A stretch of 64,000 bases of DNA from Brachynemurus nebulosus. Its lineage: Eukaryota > Arthropoda > Insecta > Neuroptera > Myrmeleontidae. The notes beneath the pieces are model-generated. The model did not search any database, was not told where the DNA came from, and saw nothing but the letters and a program-made list of their open reading frames with translations. A program made the position numbers and the translations under genes. Each line of letters opens with the position of its first letter. The stretch's first letter is position 1. Below are positions 36,852 to 47,679 of this stretch, piece after piece. The stretch covers positions 6,436,001 to 6,500,000 of the forward strand of contig JAPWDM010000014.1 in assembly GCA_035578155.1 (NCBI GenBank), in the 5' to 3' direction.

Positions 36852-37190
36852 CAGTGGCGTAGTGAACATAACCGGCGCCCGGGGCAAGACAATTTATTAG
36901 CGCCCCTCAGAGCCGGACCTAGCCTAAGTAGCGCCCGAGGCAGAATCAAAAAATGGCGCCCCTGTAGAAAAAATATTGCCTTTTTCCTCCCAAAAGACAA
37001 GTGACGAGCAAAGAAAACTTCACATAACTCATTTTTTGGCGCCCCCAAAGACCTGCCACCCTTTGGGGCACATTTGACACTCCTCTTTGGCGCACATTTG
37101 ACACCCCTCTTTGATGCACATTTGGCGCCCCTCTACGAGTGGCGCCCGGTGCATGATCGACTCCCTTGCACCCCTGTCGCTTCGCCTCTG
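36852..37190. mobile_element. 339-bp hAT MITE, TSD GGGAATAT
   Basis: The ends are CAGTGGCGTAGTGAACAT and inverted CAGAGGCGAAGCGACA, with the exact 8-bp duplication GGGAATAT at 36844-36851 and 37191-37198. It is strikingly GC-rich, with repeated GCGCCC phrases. Three tandem 24-bp units (GGGGCACATTTGACACTCCT plus CTTT and variants) occupy 37065-37136. The frame at 36851-37048 (minus) is a shadow. GTGACGAGCAAAGAAAA at 37001 is the shared hAT internal motif in inverted orientation. Confidence 0.88.
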
Positions 37191-37653
37191 GGGAATATAT
37201 AAATAATTGATCCCAACATGAAAGATTTTTGTATAAATTGCTATGTAATCTTAAAACTTAGGTCAGTGAAAATCGATTCAAATTTCAAGGTCACTTGATT
37301 AATTAGTATTCTAAATCTGTTCAAATGTATCTTGTTCAAATTTTATGTGATATAACTTATGTGTATTTTGAAAACTTATCATCTTTCTGTGTGCCAGTCC
37401 TGTGTATAAGGATTTCATTTTCACTATCGCAGAAATATCACAAATTTCATAAATTCATATTTTTTGAAATTATTTATTTCACAGAAAAATCTTAAATTAT
37501 GAAAAAGCTAAGTAATAACACCATAAAAAAAATTAAGTAAAGAAAATATTTATTTCAAATAATAGCCTGACTATAAAAACATTTATTATTTTATATGCAA
37601 TTTAACTCAAATGTCAAAGTTTTTCACAAAACTTAAGATTCATAACATTCACA

Positions 37654-37932
37654 ATTCTTTAGAGACCAAATCGATACAGAGATCGTAAAAAATTTTCGGG
37701 ATCGGAGATCGATCTTTTCGAATTTAATTTTTTTTTTTTGATATTTTTTCAAAATTATTGTAAAATATGTTTAACTATTAATGTTGCCAAATAATTTTAC
37801 CACTGTTATGATTCATTTATAGAAAATTGAGTCAAATTTTGGATTTATGGGATTTTCTCCTGCATCGATTTTTGGTTTTACGATTCGAAATGATCCACAC
37901 GATCGATTTTTTGGCCAGAGATCGGAAACCCT
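37654..37932. mobile_element. Truncated hAT MITE, ATCGATC-rich family
   Basis: From 'GACCAAATCGATACAGAG' to the terminal 'GAGATCGGAAACCCTA' it matches 27135-27706, but one terminus and the adjoining arm are missing at about 37654. No target duplication is therefore possible. Confidence 0.75.
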
Positions 37933-38870
37933 AATAATAATACTGTGGCCACAAGCTAAAGTATCTTAGGTCTAAAATTTTTATTTTGCAGAAGCTTAAA
38001 CTACTGTTTTTGTGCTGTAAAATTTTTATTATTTGAGTTAAATGTAGGTCAACTTGGCATTATTATGTAATATTGTAATCTGAAAATAAGTAATTAAAGA
38101 ATACACATTTATTCGTAAGATTTTTATTTTATTTTCATTAATTGAATTACACAATTGAATGAAATGCATTGTGATAAATTCCAGAACAACGACAATGAAT
38201 CCAAATGTTTTTTTTAAGATTTCTTAAATAATAAATACACAGTTATGTTAAAAAAAATTATGTCACAAATAAACTAAAAATTATTTACAAAAGAATGAAA
38301 ATTATTCAATTTTTAGAACACTTTAATATTATCACATAAGATTTAAATGTATATTGTCTTATCACTGGTTTAAATAATACATGTAATTAATATATTTTTA
38401 TATAATTAATTAGGTAAATTGCATTTTGACACACAAACATTTACACATTTCACTATTTCAGACAATGATGTCAGCCATTTTGCGTCTGCGTATTAAGCTG
38501 TCCGGTGTCGTTGCGCGTCAAACCATAATAATTGGGATAATAATCATATAGGTATAGCAACGCGGGAAATAATTTAATTTTTTAAAATAGATTTTTATAT
38601 TTAATATTTTATAAGAGCCACAGAAATAAACAAAAATGATTATTTTTGATAGTTTTATGGCTCTAAATGGAGAAAAATGTGAAGCTTTTAGGAATAATCG
38701 TTCATAAAATTTTTTAACGTGGGTATATCAACTTATATTTCCTAAACTACATGAAAAAAACATTTTAAATCCGTGTTTTCATCACTATGAGCTTAAGATT
38801 TATGCTAATTATACCCATTAATGTTGGCTACCTATATATATAAATATATATATAGATAAGTATATACCAG
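37933..38870. other. AT-rich DNA, nothing recognised
   Basis: No open frame or structured element was recognised. A slightly GC-richer phrase near 38480-38520 (AAGCTGTCCGGTGTCGTTGC) is of unknown origin. Confidence 0.35.
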
Positions 38871-38872
38871 GT

Positions 38873-39304
38873 GAGTTTTTTGAGAGTTGCCGTTTCTGTT
38901 ACAACCAAATTTTTATGACCGAAATGGTACTGGAAAAGTAACCAGGTAATGTAACCAAGAAAAATACTATCGGTTGAACTAGCCTCAAGTACATATGCAT
39001 ATTTTTACCGCCTAACTGATAAATTTGTGAAAAATTAAAAAATTAAACTTGGGTAAAAAAAATTTTTTTGCTCATTTATGTTGTTAATTATTATTAATGC
39101 ATTAGGTCAGTTTTATCGTAGAATTAATATATAGTCTCATTTAAAAATCTATAAGTTTGTATCATAGCTCGAAAACCATAAGAGCTATAAAGCTCCTGAC
39201 TATAGCAATCGGTTGCCTTCGTCGATATCTACAATTCTTATTTGAAAAATTTTTCGATTAAATCAACGGTTTGGCTGTAATAAAAATGGCAACTCTCGAA
39301 AAAC
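38873..39304. mobile_element. TIR element, GAGAGTTGCC-ended
   Basis: The left end GAGTTTTTTGAGAGTTGCCG continues through TTTCTGTTACAACCAAA. The inverted right end ATAGTTTTTCGAGAGTTGCC continues through ATTTTTATTACAGCCAAA. The terminal repeats are therefore about 38 bp. AT-rich interior, no coding capacity, duplication unresolved. Confidence 0.7.
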
Positions 39305-40725
39305 TATAGTATGTAAATATAGTATTTAATATGTTTTTTGTGTGTCCTAAAACATGTAGCTTTTGATATACGAGGTTGAGAAAGCGTATGCGCGATATGA
39401 AATCTTCCAGTATCTAATTTATGAAAATTCGCTATGTTATGCAGATTCTGCGACAGGGGTATTTGTATATACTTTTGAGTATTGAATAAATAGAGGGAAT
39501 ACACTTATATACACAATCTATAAGAAAATGAAAATTGACTAAAGTGTTGACGAATATGGATGGTTAAACAAGAGGGGATTTAAAATTTTTCTAGATTTGC
39601 TGATGTTATATTTGTTGGTATAAATATTTTTAGAACATTTATTAATAAATACTCTCAAATTACAACAAAAATCACATAAAAATTAAAAAATTTTCATTAC
39701 CATCGATAGTTTGTAGGAATTCTGTGTTTGTAGATTATAAAAGGTGTTAACCAATATGTATAACGATTTTGCTCCAAAAAAATAATATCTAAAAAACTTT
39801 AAAAATTTAAAAATCTATTGTATGGTCCATACAAATATTCCAATTTCAATAGTATCTGTGGTCAATACATACAATCATATTTATACGATGTCATCAAAAT
39901 GATGTTTTGTTTATGCGTTTGAATGAAATGGACAACTAGATTAAATATTGCTTGATGTACATTGCATGTGTATCCTATGTAGAAAACTAAAAATTTTAAA
40001 AAATTGTAAACAAGGTACAATATTAAATTTTTAAAAGTTAAAAAGAGATAAGGAGGTTGTTTATCAATTGATATTGAAAGACAGCCGCCAGTGACAAGAA
40101 GAGAATAAATTTTGTTTTATATATACTTGAGAGCTAGTTAGATAAATAAATATTGCAAAACTTTAATTCAATAAAATTTGGGGCCTCTTTCTATTTTTGA
40201 TATAAATCTCACATAATAAAATTTTTCTAAAAAGTTTTCGCTTCTCTATATTGAATTTCAATAAATTTTCAGGATTCTGTTGTTTTTGGTTTTGATATGT
40301 TCATAAGATCAGTGATTTTACTGATTTTATAATTTTTATGTTTTAATTTTTACTTAATCCGATCTATAAAAAATTATTTTATCCGCCCTATAATTATCAG
40401 ACTTGGGAAAACAGTGGTCCCTAACAGAATCGCCATATAAAATATTTTGGATTGGGGGGCTATAAATTTTATTACAAGGCTTAGGAATTTCTCTGGATTT
40501 GAATACTAGCCTAAGGAAACTTTTGAGAACAAATCAGTAAAAATTAAAAATTACCTATTTTTAATAATTAAGTATATAATTCTAGCTTCAAAAATAATTT
40601 CAAAAATTAATCAATACCTATAAATAAAATAGAAGGATCTGTCTGTGATTTTCGAATTTTTAGGTTTATAGTATGTTTTTCAGTTAGCAAATTCGACATG
40701 TATACCAAATATAACTTTAAAAAAA
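39305..40725. other. Mostly unassigned AT-rich DNA
   Basis: Contains the third GACAGGGGTATTT core (39436-39463). No gene or RNA is recognisable. Confidence 0.35.
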
Positions 40726-40732
40726 ATTTTGT

Positions 40733-40870
40733 CTGTCTGTCTGTCTGTTTGTACGAATCGATTTAACTCAAAAACTATTAAAGTTATTGAGTTGAAATTT
40801 ACAGGGAATATAGATATTAACCTCCCGATCAATCTTAGCAACATTTTAATGTAATCTCCCAAATGGTTGT
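40733..40870 (+). repeat. CTGT microsatellite with conserved downstream phrase
   Basis: A (CTGT)n run is followed by 'AACTCAAAAACTATTAAAG'. Similar pairings of a CTGT/GACA/ACTG microsatellite with an AAAACTATT-like phrase occur in the Helitrons at 28338 and 58849. No Helitron ends were found here. Confidence 0.45.
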
Positions 40871-40990
40871 GTACAGGATAATTCAAATGGAATCTTCATT
40901 AAAAGTTCATGGTCCTCTAAATAAATTAGATTTTTAAAAATTTGGTTATAGAAGTTTTCAATTATGAAGATTTTAATTAAAATATTTTTA

Positions 40991-41105
40991 AATAGTAAAC
41001 AAACACTTTACTTTGCAAAATACCACTTTTATTTTTGAAACTGTGACAACATTGTTTCGAAAATAAAAGTGGTATTTTGCAAAGTAAAGTATTTATTTAT
41101 TATTT
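40991..41105. repeat. Palindromic MITE, about 50-bp arms
   Basis: The arms contain CTTTACTTTGCAAAATACCA and its exact inverted copy, extended by CTTTTATTTT and GAAAC toward the centre. The loop is 12 bp. The high arm identity suggests a recent foldback. No target duplication is evident. Confidence 0.75.
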
Positions 41106-41599
41106 ACAAATATAGAATACCATAAAATATTTTTAACTTGCTGCCATTTCCGGTTAGACCGGAAGTTGACACCAAATTTGTTATTTGAAGTGTTTTTGAC
41201 AGCAAATTTGAATTCGCTTGAAATTGTTACTAATAAGTATTTTATGTGACATGTGAGCATCTTTTTAATTTATTGTGGTTTAATGTGCAACTTTTTTTTT
41301 TCAAATGAATCACTTGTACATTTTATCATAATTATGTAGAAAAATGTAAAGTCTATCTATTACTATAAGGTATTCTAATATCTAAAACTTATATTTTGAA
41401 AGTTACATAGAATTTATATAATAAAATTATCAGTTAGGTTTTCTATGGGCACGGCTGATACAAAACCACGGGACAGATTTCAGTAAAACATTTTTTTATT
41501 CCTTAGACGCTTCATCATCTCAAGATCGACAACATTCTCAGTCAAAATTATCACAATATTCTTTAGAGGGGTTGATATATTCAAGACAATAGCTGATCT

Positions 41600-41795
41600 A
41601 AAATTGAATTAATTTTAAAACCATCAATATGGGAATCTATGGAAAGATCTCAAAGTGTAAAAATTAGATATATTAATATGGTTACTTTCGAGTCGCTTGG
41701 CGAGTGAAGCAAAGCATTACATGAAATTGACCTTTTGTAGATCTTTAAACTGGTTGGCGAGTGAAGCGAAGTACTTTAAAGAGTTGATTTAAAAT
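41600..41795 (+). repeat. Dispersed repeat, copy 2 (partner 2940-3095)
   Basis: Matches 2940-3095. It also carries 'TTGGCGAGTGAAGC' twice, at about 41697 and 41752, a local duplication of about 55 bp. Confidence 0.45.
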
Positions 41796-41799
41796 TAAA

Positions 41800-43080
41800 T
41801 TCGAACGATTTGTTTTGGAATAACTGACTTAAAGTAGCTTTACTAACAGTTAGGATAATTTTAAACGAATGAAACTGGAGAGCATAGTCAAAGGAGGTCA
41901 AAAATAAGTTAATAAATACATGTTTTAACACTTTTTGAAAAGAAATCCTGTAAAGAGTAAAATAGGGAATAAACGCAAAAAAATGGTGGAGAGGTCAAAT
42001 CATACATTTTCAACGCTTACTTTTCTAGCGTCTCCAACAATGAGTCAGTTACTTTAGGAAATGTTCAAATATAATGCAGACAGACTTATAGGGGATATAG
42101 ATCTGGGGATTTAAATTTTCCAATAGGAATCGCGAGGATACTTATTTAAAGTCTACAAAATATAAGGTAGGTATTTTAAAAATATATAAAATTTGAGTGT
42201 TTTAAATCAACATACTTTTTTTTATTTCTATACCAAATTTGTTGACACCTTCTTAATAGGCTTACTTTAGATTTTTAATCTATGTTATGTCAAACCCGAC
42301 TACATAAAGAGCGTACTGAAAAGATGGAAACAAGCACGAAAGTTTCAAACATTTTTGTACAAGTTGTTACAACATGTATGCCATACATACAATTCGAAAA
42401 CATACCCCCTCCCTTTCTGCGGGTAAACAAACAAAATTGGAAATACATATAATTTTTCCTTCATTCTACTTAATTATTTTAATTTAGTTTTTATCTAAAA
42501 GGGCCCACAACGATTCTAGGATGTCCTTGCCAATAGACGTTTTTGTAGGAACACGGAAACGCCAGTTACATCTGTTTGTTAATTCATTTAAGATTCATCA
42601 ATCATCTTGTTTTAATAAGGCCGAGTAATTGTATCTTTTTTCTCTTTTAATTAACAAATAAATCATTAAACAGTGTCACAAGTAAATATTAGCTTGTATA
42701 AGAATACGAGAGATTTCTGTGTTTATTTGCAGTTTATTCTCATTAAAATATCAGATAAGAATAACAGGAAAAACGAGAGAGTACCAAAAAGAAAAAAAAT
42801 TAAACAGTCAGAGACGTAGCAACACTGGGAAAAAAAACGGAAAAACAATGTCGAGAAAATTTTATTTTCTACTCTTAAAATTTTTTTATATTATTTTGTT
42901 TTCTTCTTTGTATCAAATTTCCTGTTAAATACCAAAAAAATACAGACTCTACAGCTGTGCTACACCCAACGGACGAATTTTAAATGTTGGTTTTTCAGAC
43001 TTAGAGCTGGTTCACACGACACCCAATCGGTATTTTTTCCGAATCACCGACTTACACCTCTGGTACAACAAGCCCCTAGT
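41800..43080. other. No recognised feature
   Basis: AT-rich with one chance frame (42719-42928), which is low-complexity and Lys/Phe-rich. Confidence 0.35.
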
Positions 43081-43084
43081 TCCC

Positions 43085-43230
<146 letters not shown>

Positions 43231-43879
43231 GATTTGTTTATTTTGAAAGTTGCTTACAATGTTTTGTAAATTTTTACTTTATTTCGATTCATTGGCATAA
43301 TTTGCCGTTGAGGCTTACCCCATTGGTTTACCACAGTAGTATATAGGGTATGAAAAGATGTTTGCATGTACATATATTTTTTTTCTTATTTTACATACCT
43401 ATTATTTTCCTTTTAATATACCCTCGGGTCTCATTATCTTTAATTAACAAACAATACGAATAATGAACTTACTTAAACTAATTGCGCGCTCGATGTTTTT
43501 TTTATATTTATTTAATTTTATACAACCTATTTTTTATTCAATATTCAGTACAGAACAAATTTTTAATGCGATATCATTTTATAATTTATATTAATGATTC
43601 AAACTGCATCTCGTACCTAGTTAAATTTTTATAAGTTGGAGAAAAGATCTTTTTTTTTTCTATTGTTTAGATGCGCCACAACTAAGGTGATATGCATCGT
43701 TTTTAGATAGTACTATTGTTTTTGATGATGGGAGAATGATTACTGATAGAAAAGATCTTAAATTTTAAATTATTGCTTACAATCCGAAAGCCAATTTTTG
43801 GCAGATTGTACGGTTTTATTTCTACCAAAAATAAAAAGAACCCGCCTTAATAGCAAGGATAGCGCAGTGATAATAGAGT

Positions 43880-44230
43880 CATAAAAGTTTACTGTTTCTG
43901 AGACTATCAAAGTAGTGAAACCATTGTAATCACTTTTGAAATACGCAATTTTTTTCCTTGACATAATCAACATTTTCACGCGGATTTTACTTTTTAAATT
44001 TTCTTGAACTATTTTGGTTTCGTGTCTGTCTGTCGGTCCGTCGCCTGTGCGCCTCTGTGTTCGGAAATTCCACCTACTGATGTATATCTTCGCATTCGAT
44101 TGTTTTTGTTTTTGATTAAATTTTCAGAAATTAAGTATATGATTTGATGGTTCTCTTCTAGATGGTTCTTTGCGAATTTCATCGTAATCGGAATAATGGT
44201 GGCGCTACCGTTAAGACCAAGTCCTCAGCG
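43880..44230. repeat. Dispersed repeat, copy 2 (partner 60-310)
   Basis: The ordered blocks given for 60-310, with an insertion holding 'GTGTCTGTCTGTCGGTCCGT' near 44022 that the other copy lacks. Confidence 0.5.
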
Positions 44231-44234
44231 TAAG

Positions 44235-45411
44235 TGTAAAAAATTGTAGTTAGCAGTGTGTCCAGAGTGTGTCAGAAATCGTTTATGTCCATTAGTCGTT
44301 GAACTGCTCTCCCAAGACACACATCATATTGTTAGTATTGTTGATGAAACACTTGCAATAATGTAATACATATGTAGCATATATACGTACGTATGCGTAT
44401 ACCACTCAATACCCCACCCGCCTCACATAGAATGTGACGTGTGGTGACGTACATCGTACTAATATATTCGCATATTCGTTTCCATACATCATGTGTTTTG
44501 ATTGTACGTGTGCTGTGCTACGTCACTCACTGGCGACAAATGGAACAGTCTGATAAACATACTAGTTTGGTCCCTTGGTTAAAACCCATTAAATGTCGAT
44601 ATTTTACTTAGTAGTAATCATATTCCGTTCAAATTTTAGAAGTATTTGTTGGTTAAGCCATATATTATATTATGGCTTCAGAGTAGTAATAGTTATTGTG
44701 CATTTAGAAACATAAAATGTGTTAAAAACTGAATGATTAACATTGAAACAAAGATATGCAGTCAGTCTTTTCAAAATTTCCATAGTTATATTGCCGACTA
44801 GAGAAAATTAAAAAGTAAGTAGTTCACAATTAAGATAGATTTAAGAAGATTTAAGATAGGTACAAAATCACTTTAAAGTTTGTAGAAAAGTGTGTTACGA
44901 GTACGAGGAAGCTGTGTGCCACCCTCCATTAGCCACGAAATAATAAGATCTTCCTCATAAGTTCATTGATGAAATTGAAGTAATTTGGGAATAAGTTTTC
45001 TATTTCCAGAATTTAATTTATATTTCTTTTCAAAATTATCCAAATAGTTTATTGTGCATTCTTCATAAAGTTTAAGTAGTTTTGACATAAATTTTTTATT
45101 TTTCCTATAGGCTGGGTGCGTGATGGCAACGACATCTATAATATACATTTTTCCGGGCTCATTAACGAATATAAATAATGGTAACCGTGGAAATAAATAA
45201 ATTTAAAATATTTTTAAACAAACCGTAAAATCTGAACACAAATGTTTGTTATTTACAATTAATTTTTTTTTTATAAATAAATTTGAACAATTTGATTTGT
45301 TCAGTTTGAACAATAAAATACTGGATGAAGTATAACAGTTATATTAAAAAGTAATTAAACAATTTTCGACGTTAATATGGATATAATTACCAAGACAGTA
45401 TTTCCTTCTAA
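44235..45411. other. Unassigned, with clustered TGACGT motifs
   Basis: Around 44436-44530 there are GTGACGTGTGGTGACGTAC and CTACGTCACTCAC, which resemble CRE/ATF sites. No adjoining gene could be identified, so a promoter cannot be claimed. The 61-codon minus frame at 44963-45148 has no known motif. Confidence 0.3.
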
Positions 45412-45581
45412 CCTTGGACCAGGGCCCGATCTAGCTATTCTGCCGCTCTGGGCAAAAGTAATATTTGCCGCCCTTTACAATGACACCTTGTAAGTCATAA
45501 GCATGTTGTTTCAGAGATGGTGCAATATTTAACTGATTTCAAAAAAAGGAGGTTATCAGTTCGACTCGCATATTGTTAGAA

Positions 45582-46157
45582 TCTACTTAATAAATTTCTA
45601 ACACTGACTGACTGACTGACTGACTGACTGACTGACTGACTGACTGACAGACAACGCACAGCCTAAACAGTTGGGTTTAAAAGAATGAAATTTTGCATAA
45701 AAGTTCCCTAAGTAACGTAGATGAGCACTAAGAAAGGATTTTTGAAAATTCGTCCCCTACGTGGGTTAAATAGGGAATGAAATTTTTTATGGAAATTCGT
45801 CATTTTTGAAGTTAGATATATAAAAATATGTAACTATGACTATTCAAATATATTTTATAATTGACTGACAGATAACGCACAGCCTAAACTGTTGGATTTA
45901 GATGAACGAAATTTGGCACAGAAGATATGGTGTTTAGGATTCAATTTATAAATAAAAGTCAGTTGTGTAAACGTTTCTGGAAATTCATTCCCTAAAGGAT
46001 TAAAATAGGAAATTAAAGTTTGTATGGGAAGTTCGTCAATTTTGAAATTAGAAACGTGGAAATTGGTATTTGGGCTTTTGAAAAATACTGAAAGTGAGCA
46101 ATGAGTACCTAATAAAAAGATGTTGCCGATAGGAAATCCTATCGGGTATACGGCTAG
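45582..46157 (+). mobile_element. Non-autonomous Helitron with intact 3' hairpin
   Basis: It starts TCTACTTAATAAATTT directly after A and ends CTAG directly before T, the A|TC...CTAG|T junction of Helitrons. Eight bases before CTAG lies a perfect hairpin: CCGATAGG (46126-46133), AAAT loop, CCTATCGG (46138-46145). An ACTG microsatellite (45604-45647) and two copies of 'CAACGCACAGCCTAAAC'-type sequence about 220 bp apart (45652, 45874) fill the interior. No Rep/helicase is encoded. Confidence 0.9.
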
Positions 46158-46916
46158 TTATATAATATTCACATATGTTTATCTACTACGGCTTCTGAAC
46201 GAGTATCCAAAATTTCATAAGTGTATATATGTATGTCTGTATATATGTTTTTAGGGAATAGTGAAAATTTCACCAAAATTGGGTTGGCCTAAAATGTTTT
46301 ACGAAGTCGGTTTATACGTATATTTGATTTTTGTTACATCGACTTCTTAATGACATTTTTTTCCCCAGTTTAAATGAATGAAAAAAAAAACTATAAAAAA
46401 TGATCTTTAAAAATTTTAATTCAAATAAATAGGAAGCGATCATTTTCGCACAAGTCAGGACCGTACTTATGGCAATAAAATTTTACATCTAAATTATATG
46501 TAATTGTGCAGCTTTAAATGAATGTAATTGGTCAAAAAATTAATTTTTCGCCATTTAGAATACTAACGCCATTTTTTTTCGCCATATAGAATACTAACGC
46601 AAGTTTTTTTTGCTCGTCACTTACTTTTTTTAAAGAAAAAGACTTAAAAAGTTATTAAGAAATTTTTTTAGCTTTTTAGGGGCGACATTTTTTATGGAGC
46701 CTAGAGCGGTAATTCCGCCACTGATGTGCAAATAAATAAATGTAAAAATTATTTTTAAATACTCATGAGATTAGTTATTAATTATATCACATTTTTTATG
46801 TGATAAAGTTACCTACCTACTAAGTTTTATAGCTTTTGAAATATTAGTTTCAGTTTGCACACTTTTTGAAAACATGAATGTACCATATAAATTGAAAAAA
46901 GACTAATGATTTAAAG

Positions 46917-47407
46917 CAGGGGTGGCCAACCCGCGGCCCGCGGGCCGCATGTGGCCCGCCGTGAACTTTTTGTTGGCCCGCGAGATTCATTACGCTTATA
47001 CAAAATATAATTATTTTATAATGGCCAAGGTAGTGAAAACAAATGTATTAAAAAAAATTCGTCAAGTGCGTGTTTTTGACACGGACTAAATAATGTCACC
47101 TCAGTGAAAGTGTTAATTTATGATTTTTTGGCTCGTTTTTTAAGTACGGTGAGAATACAGCCCTCTTGCGTTTATTCATTATCCATGTACATCTCTACAG
47201 CCCTCTTGCGTTTAGTCAATATGCATGTACAACTCTCTATAATAATGTTTCCCCCACTATGATCACACAACGATATTAATATGTCATCCTTCGATGACAT
47301 AAAAAAAAAAACATAATATATAGGAACACATAATTTTATATGCGGCCCGCGGAGTTATGATGCGCTTTCAAAGTGGCCCGCAAGATCATTTTGGTTGGCC
47401 ACCCCTG
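46917..47407. mobile_element. 491-bp hAT MITE, TSD ATTTAAAG, nested
   Basis: The ends are CAGGGGTGGCCAAC on both sides. They continue into GGCCCGC-rich sub-terminal sequence (CGCGGCCCGCGGGCCGCATG on the left). The exact duplication ATTTAAAG is at 46909-46916 and 47408-47415. It contains a tandem pair of about 42 bp starting 'ACAGCCCTCTTGCGTTTA' (47157, 47199). It is inserted in the hAT at 45420-47671, so it is younger. Confidence 0.93.
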
Positions 47408-47679
47408 ATTTAAAGGAATGGCAGGTGGTAATGTCAGAAAAATTTATGAAACACTAGTAATTTGTTACAAACAGCTATGTTACTAAAAATGATATAGGTA
47501 TTAAAATCCATAAAATTTAATTTTTGTTCTAACACAAAGTGTGGAATGGTAAAATTAGGTTTAATAGGAAAAGTCAGGAGGTTTTACGATAGCTGCCCTC
47601 AATTTTGCCGCCCCTAATTTTTGCCGCTCTGGACAATTGCCCAGCTTGCCCCCCCCCTAGATCGGGCCCTGCCTTGGAC

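Larger units (their letters stand above)
45420..47671. mobile_element. 2.25-kb hAT element, TSD CCTTGGAC, carrying two insertions
   Basis: The ends CAGGGCCCGATCTAGC and inverted CAGGGCCCGATCTAGG are nearly identical. The exact duplication CCTTGGAC flanks at 45412-45419 and 47672-47679. Sub-terminal 'GCCGCCC' and 'GCCGCTCTGG' occur on both sides. A Helitron (45582-46157) and a second hAT (46917-47407) sit inside. Without them the element is about 1.2 kb with no transposase frame, so it is non-autonomous. A TTTTGCTCGTCAC motif is at 46608-46620. Confidence 0.9.

Noticed and set aside
40733..40870. Fourth Helitron
   Set aside because: It has the CTGT run and a similar downstream phrase but neither a TC start nor a hairpin with CTAG.
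44436..44530. CRE/ATF-type promoter
   Set aside because: TGACGT motifs cluster, but no gene, initiator or transcript evidence adjoins; noted only as motifs.
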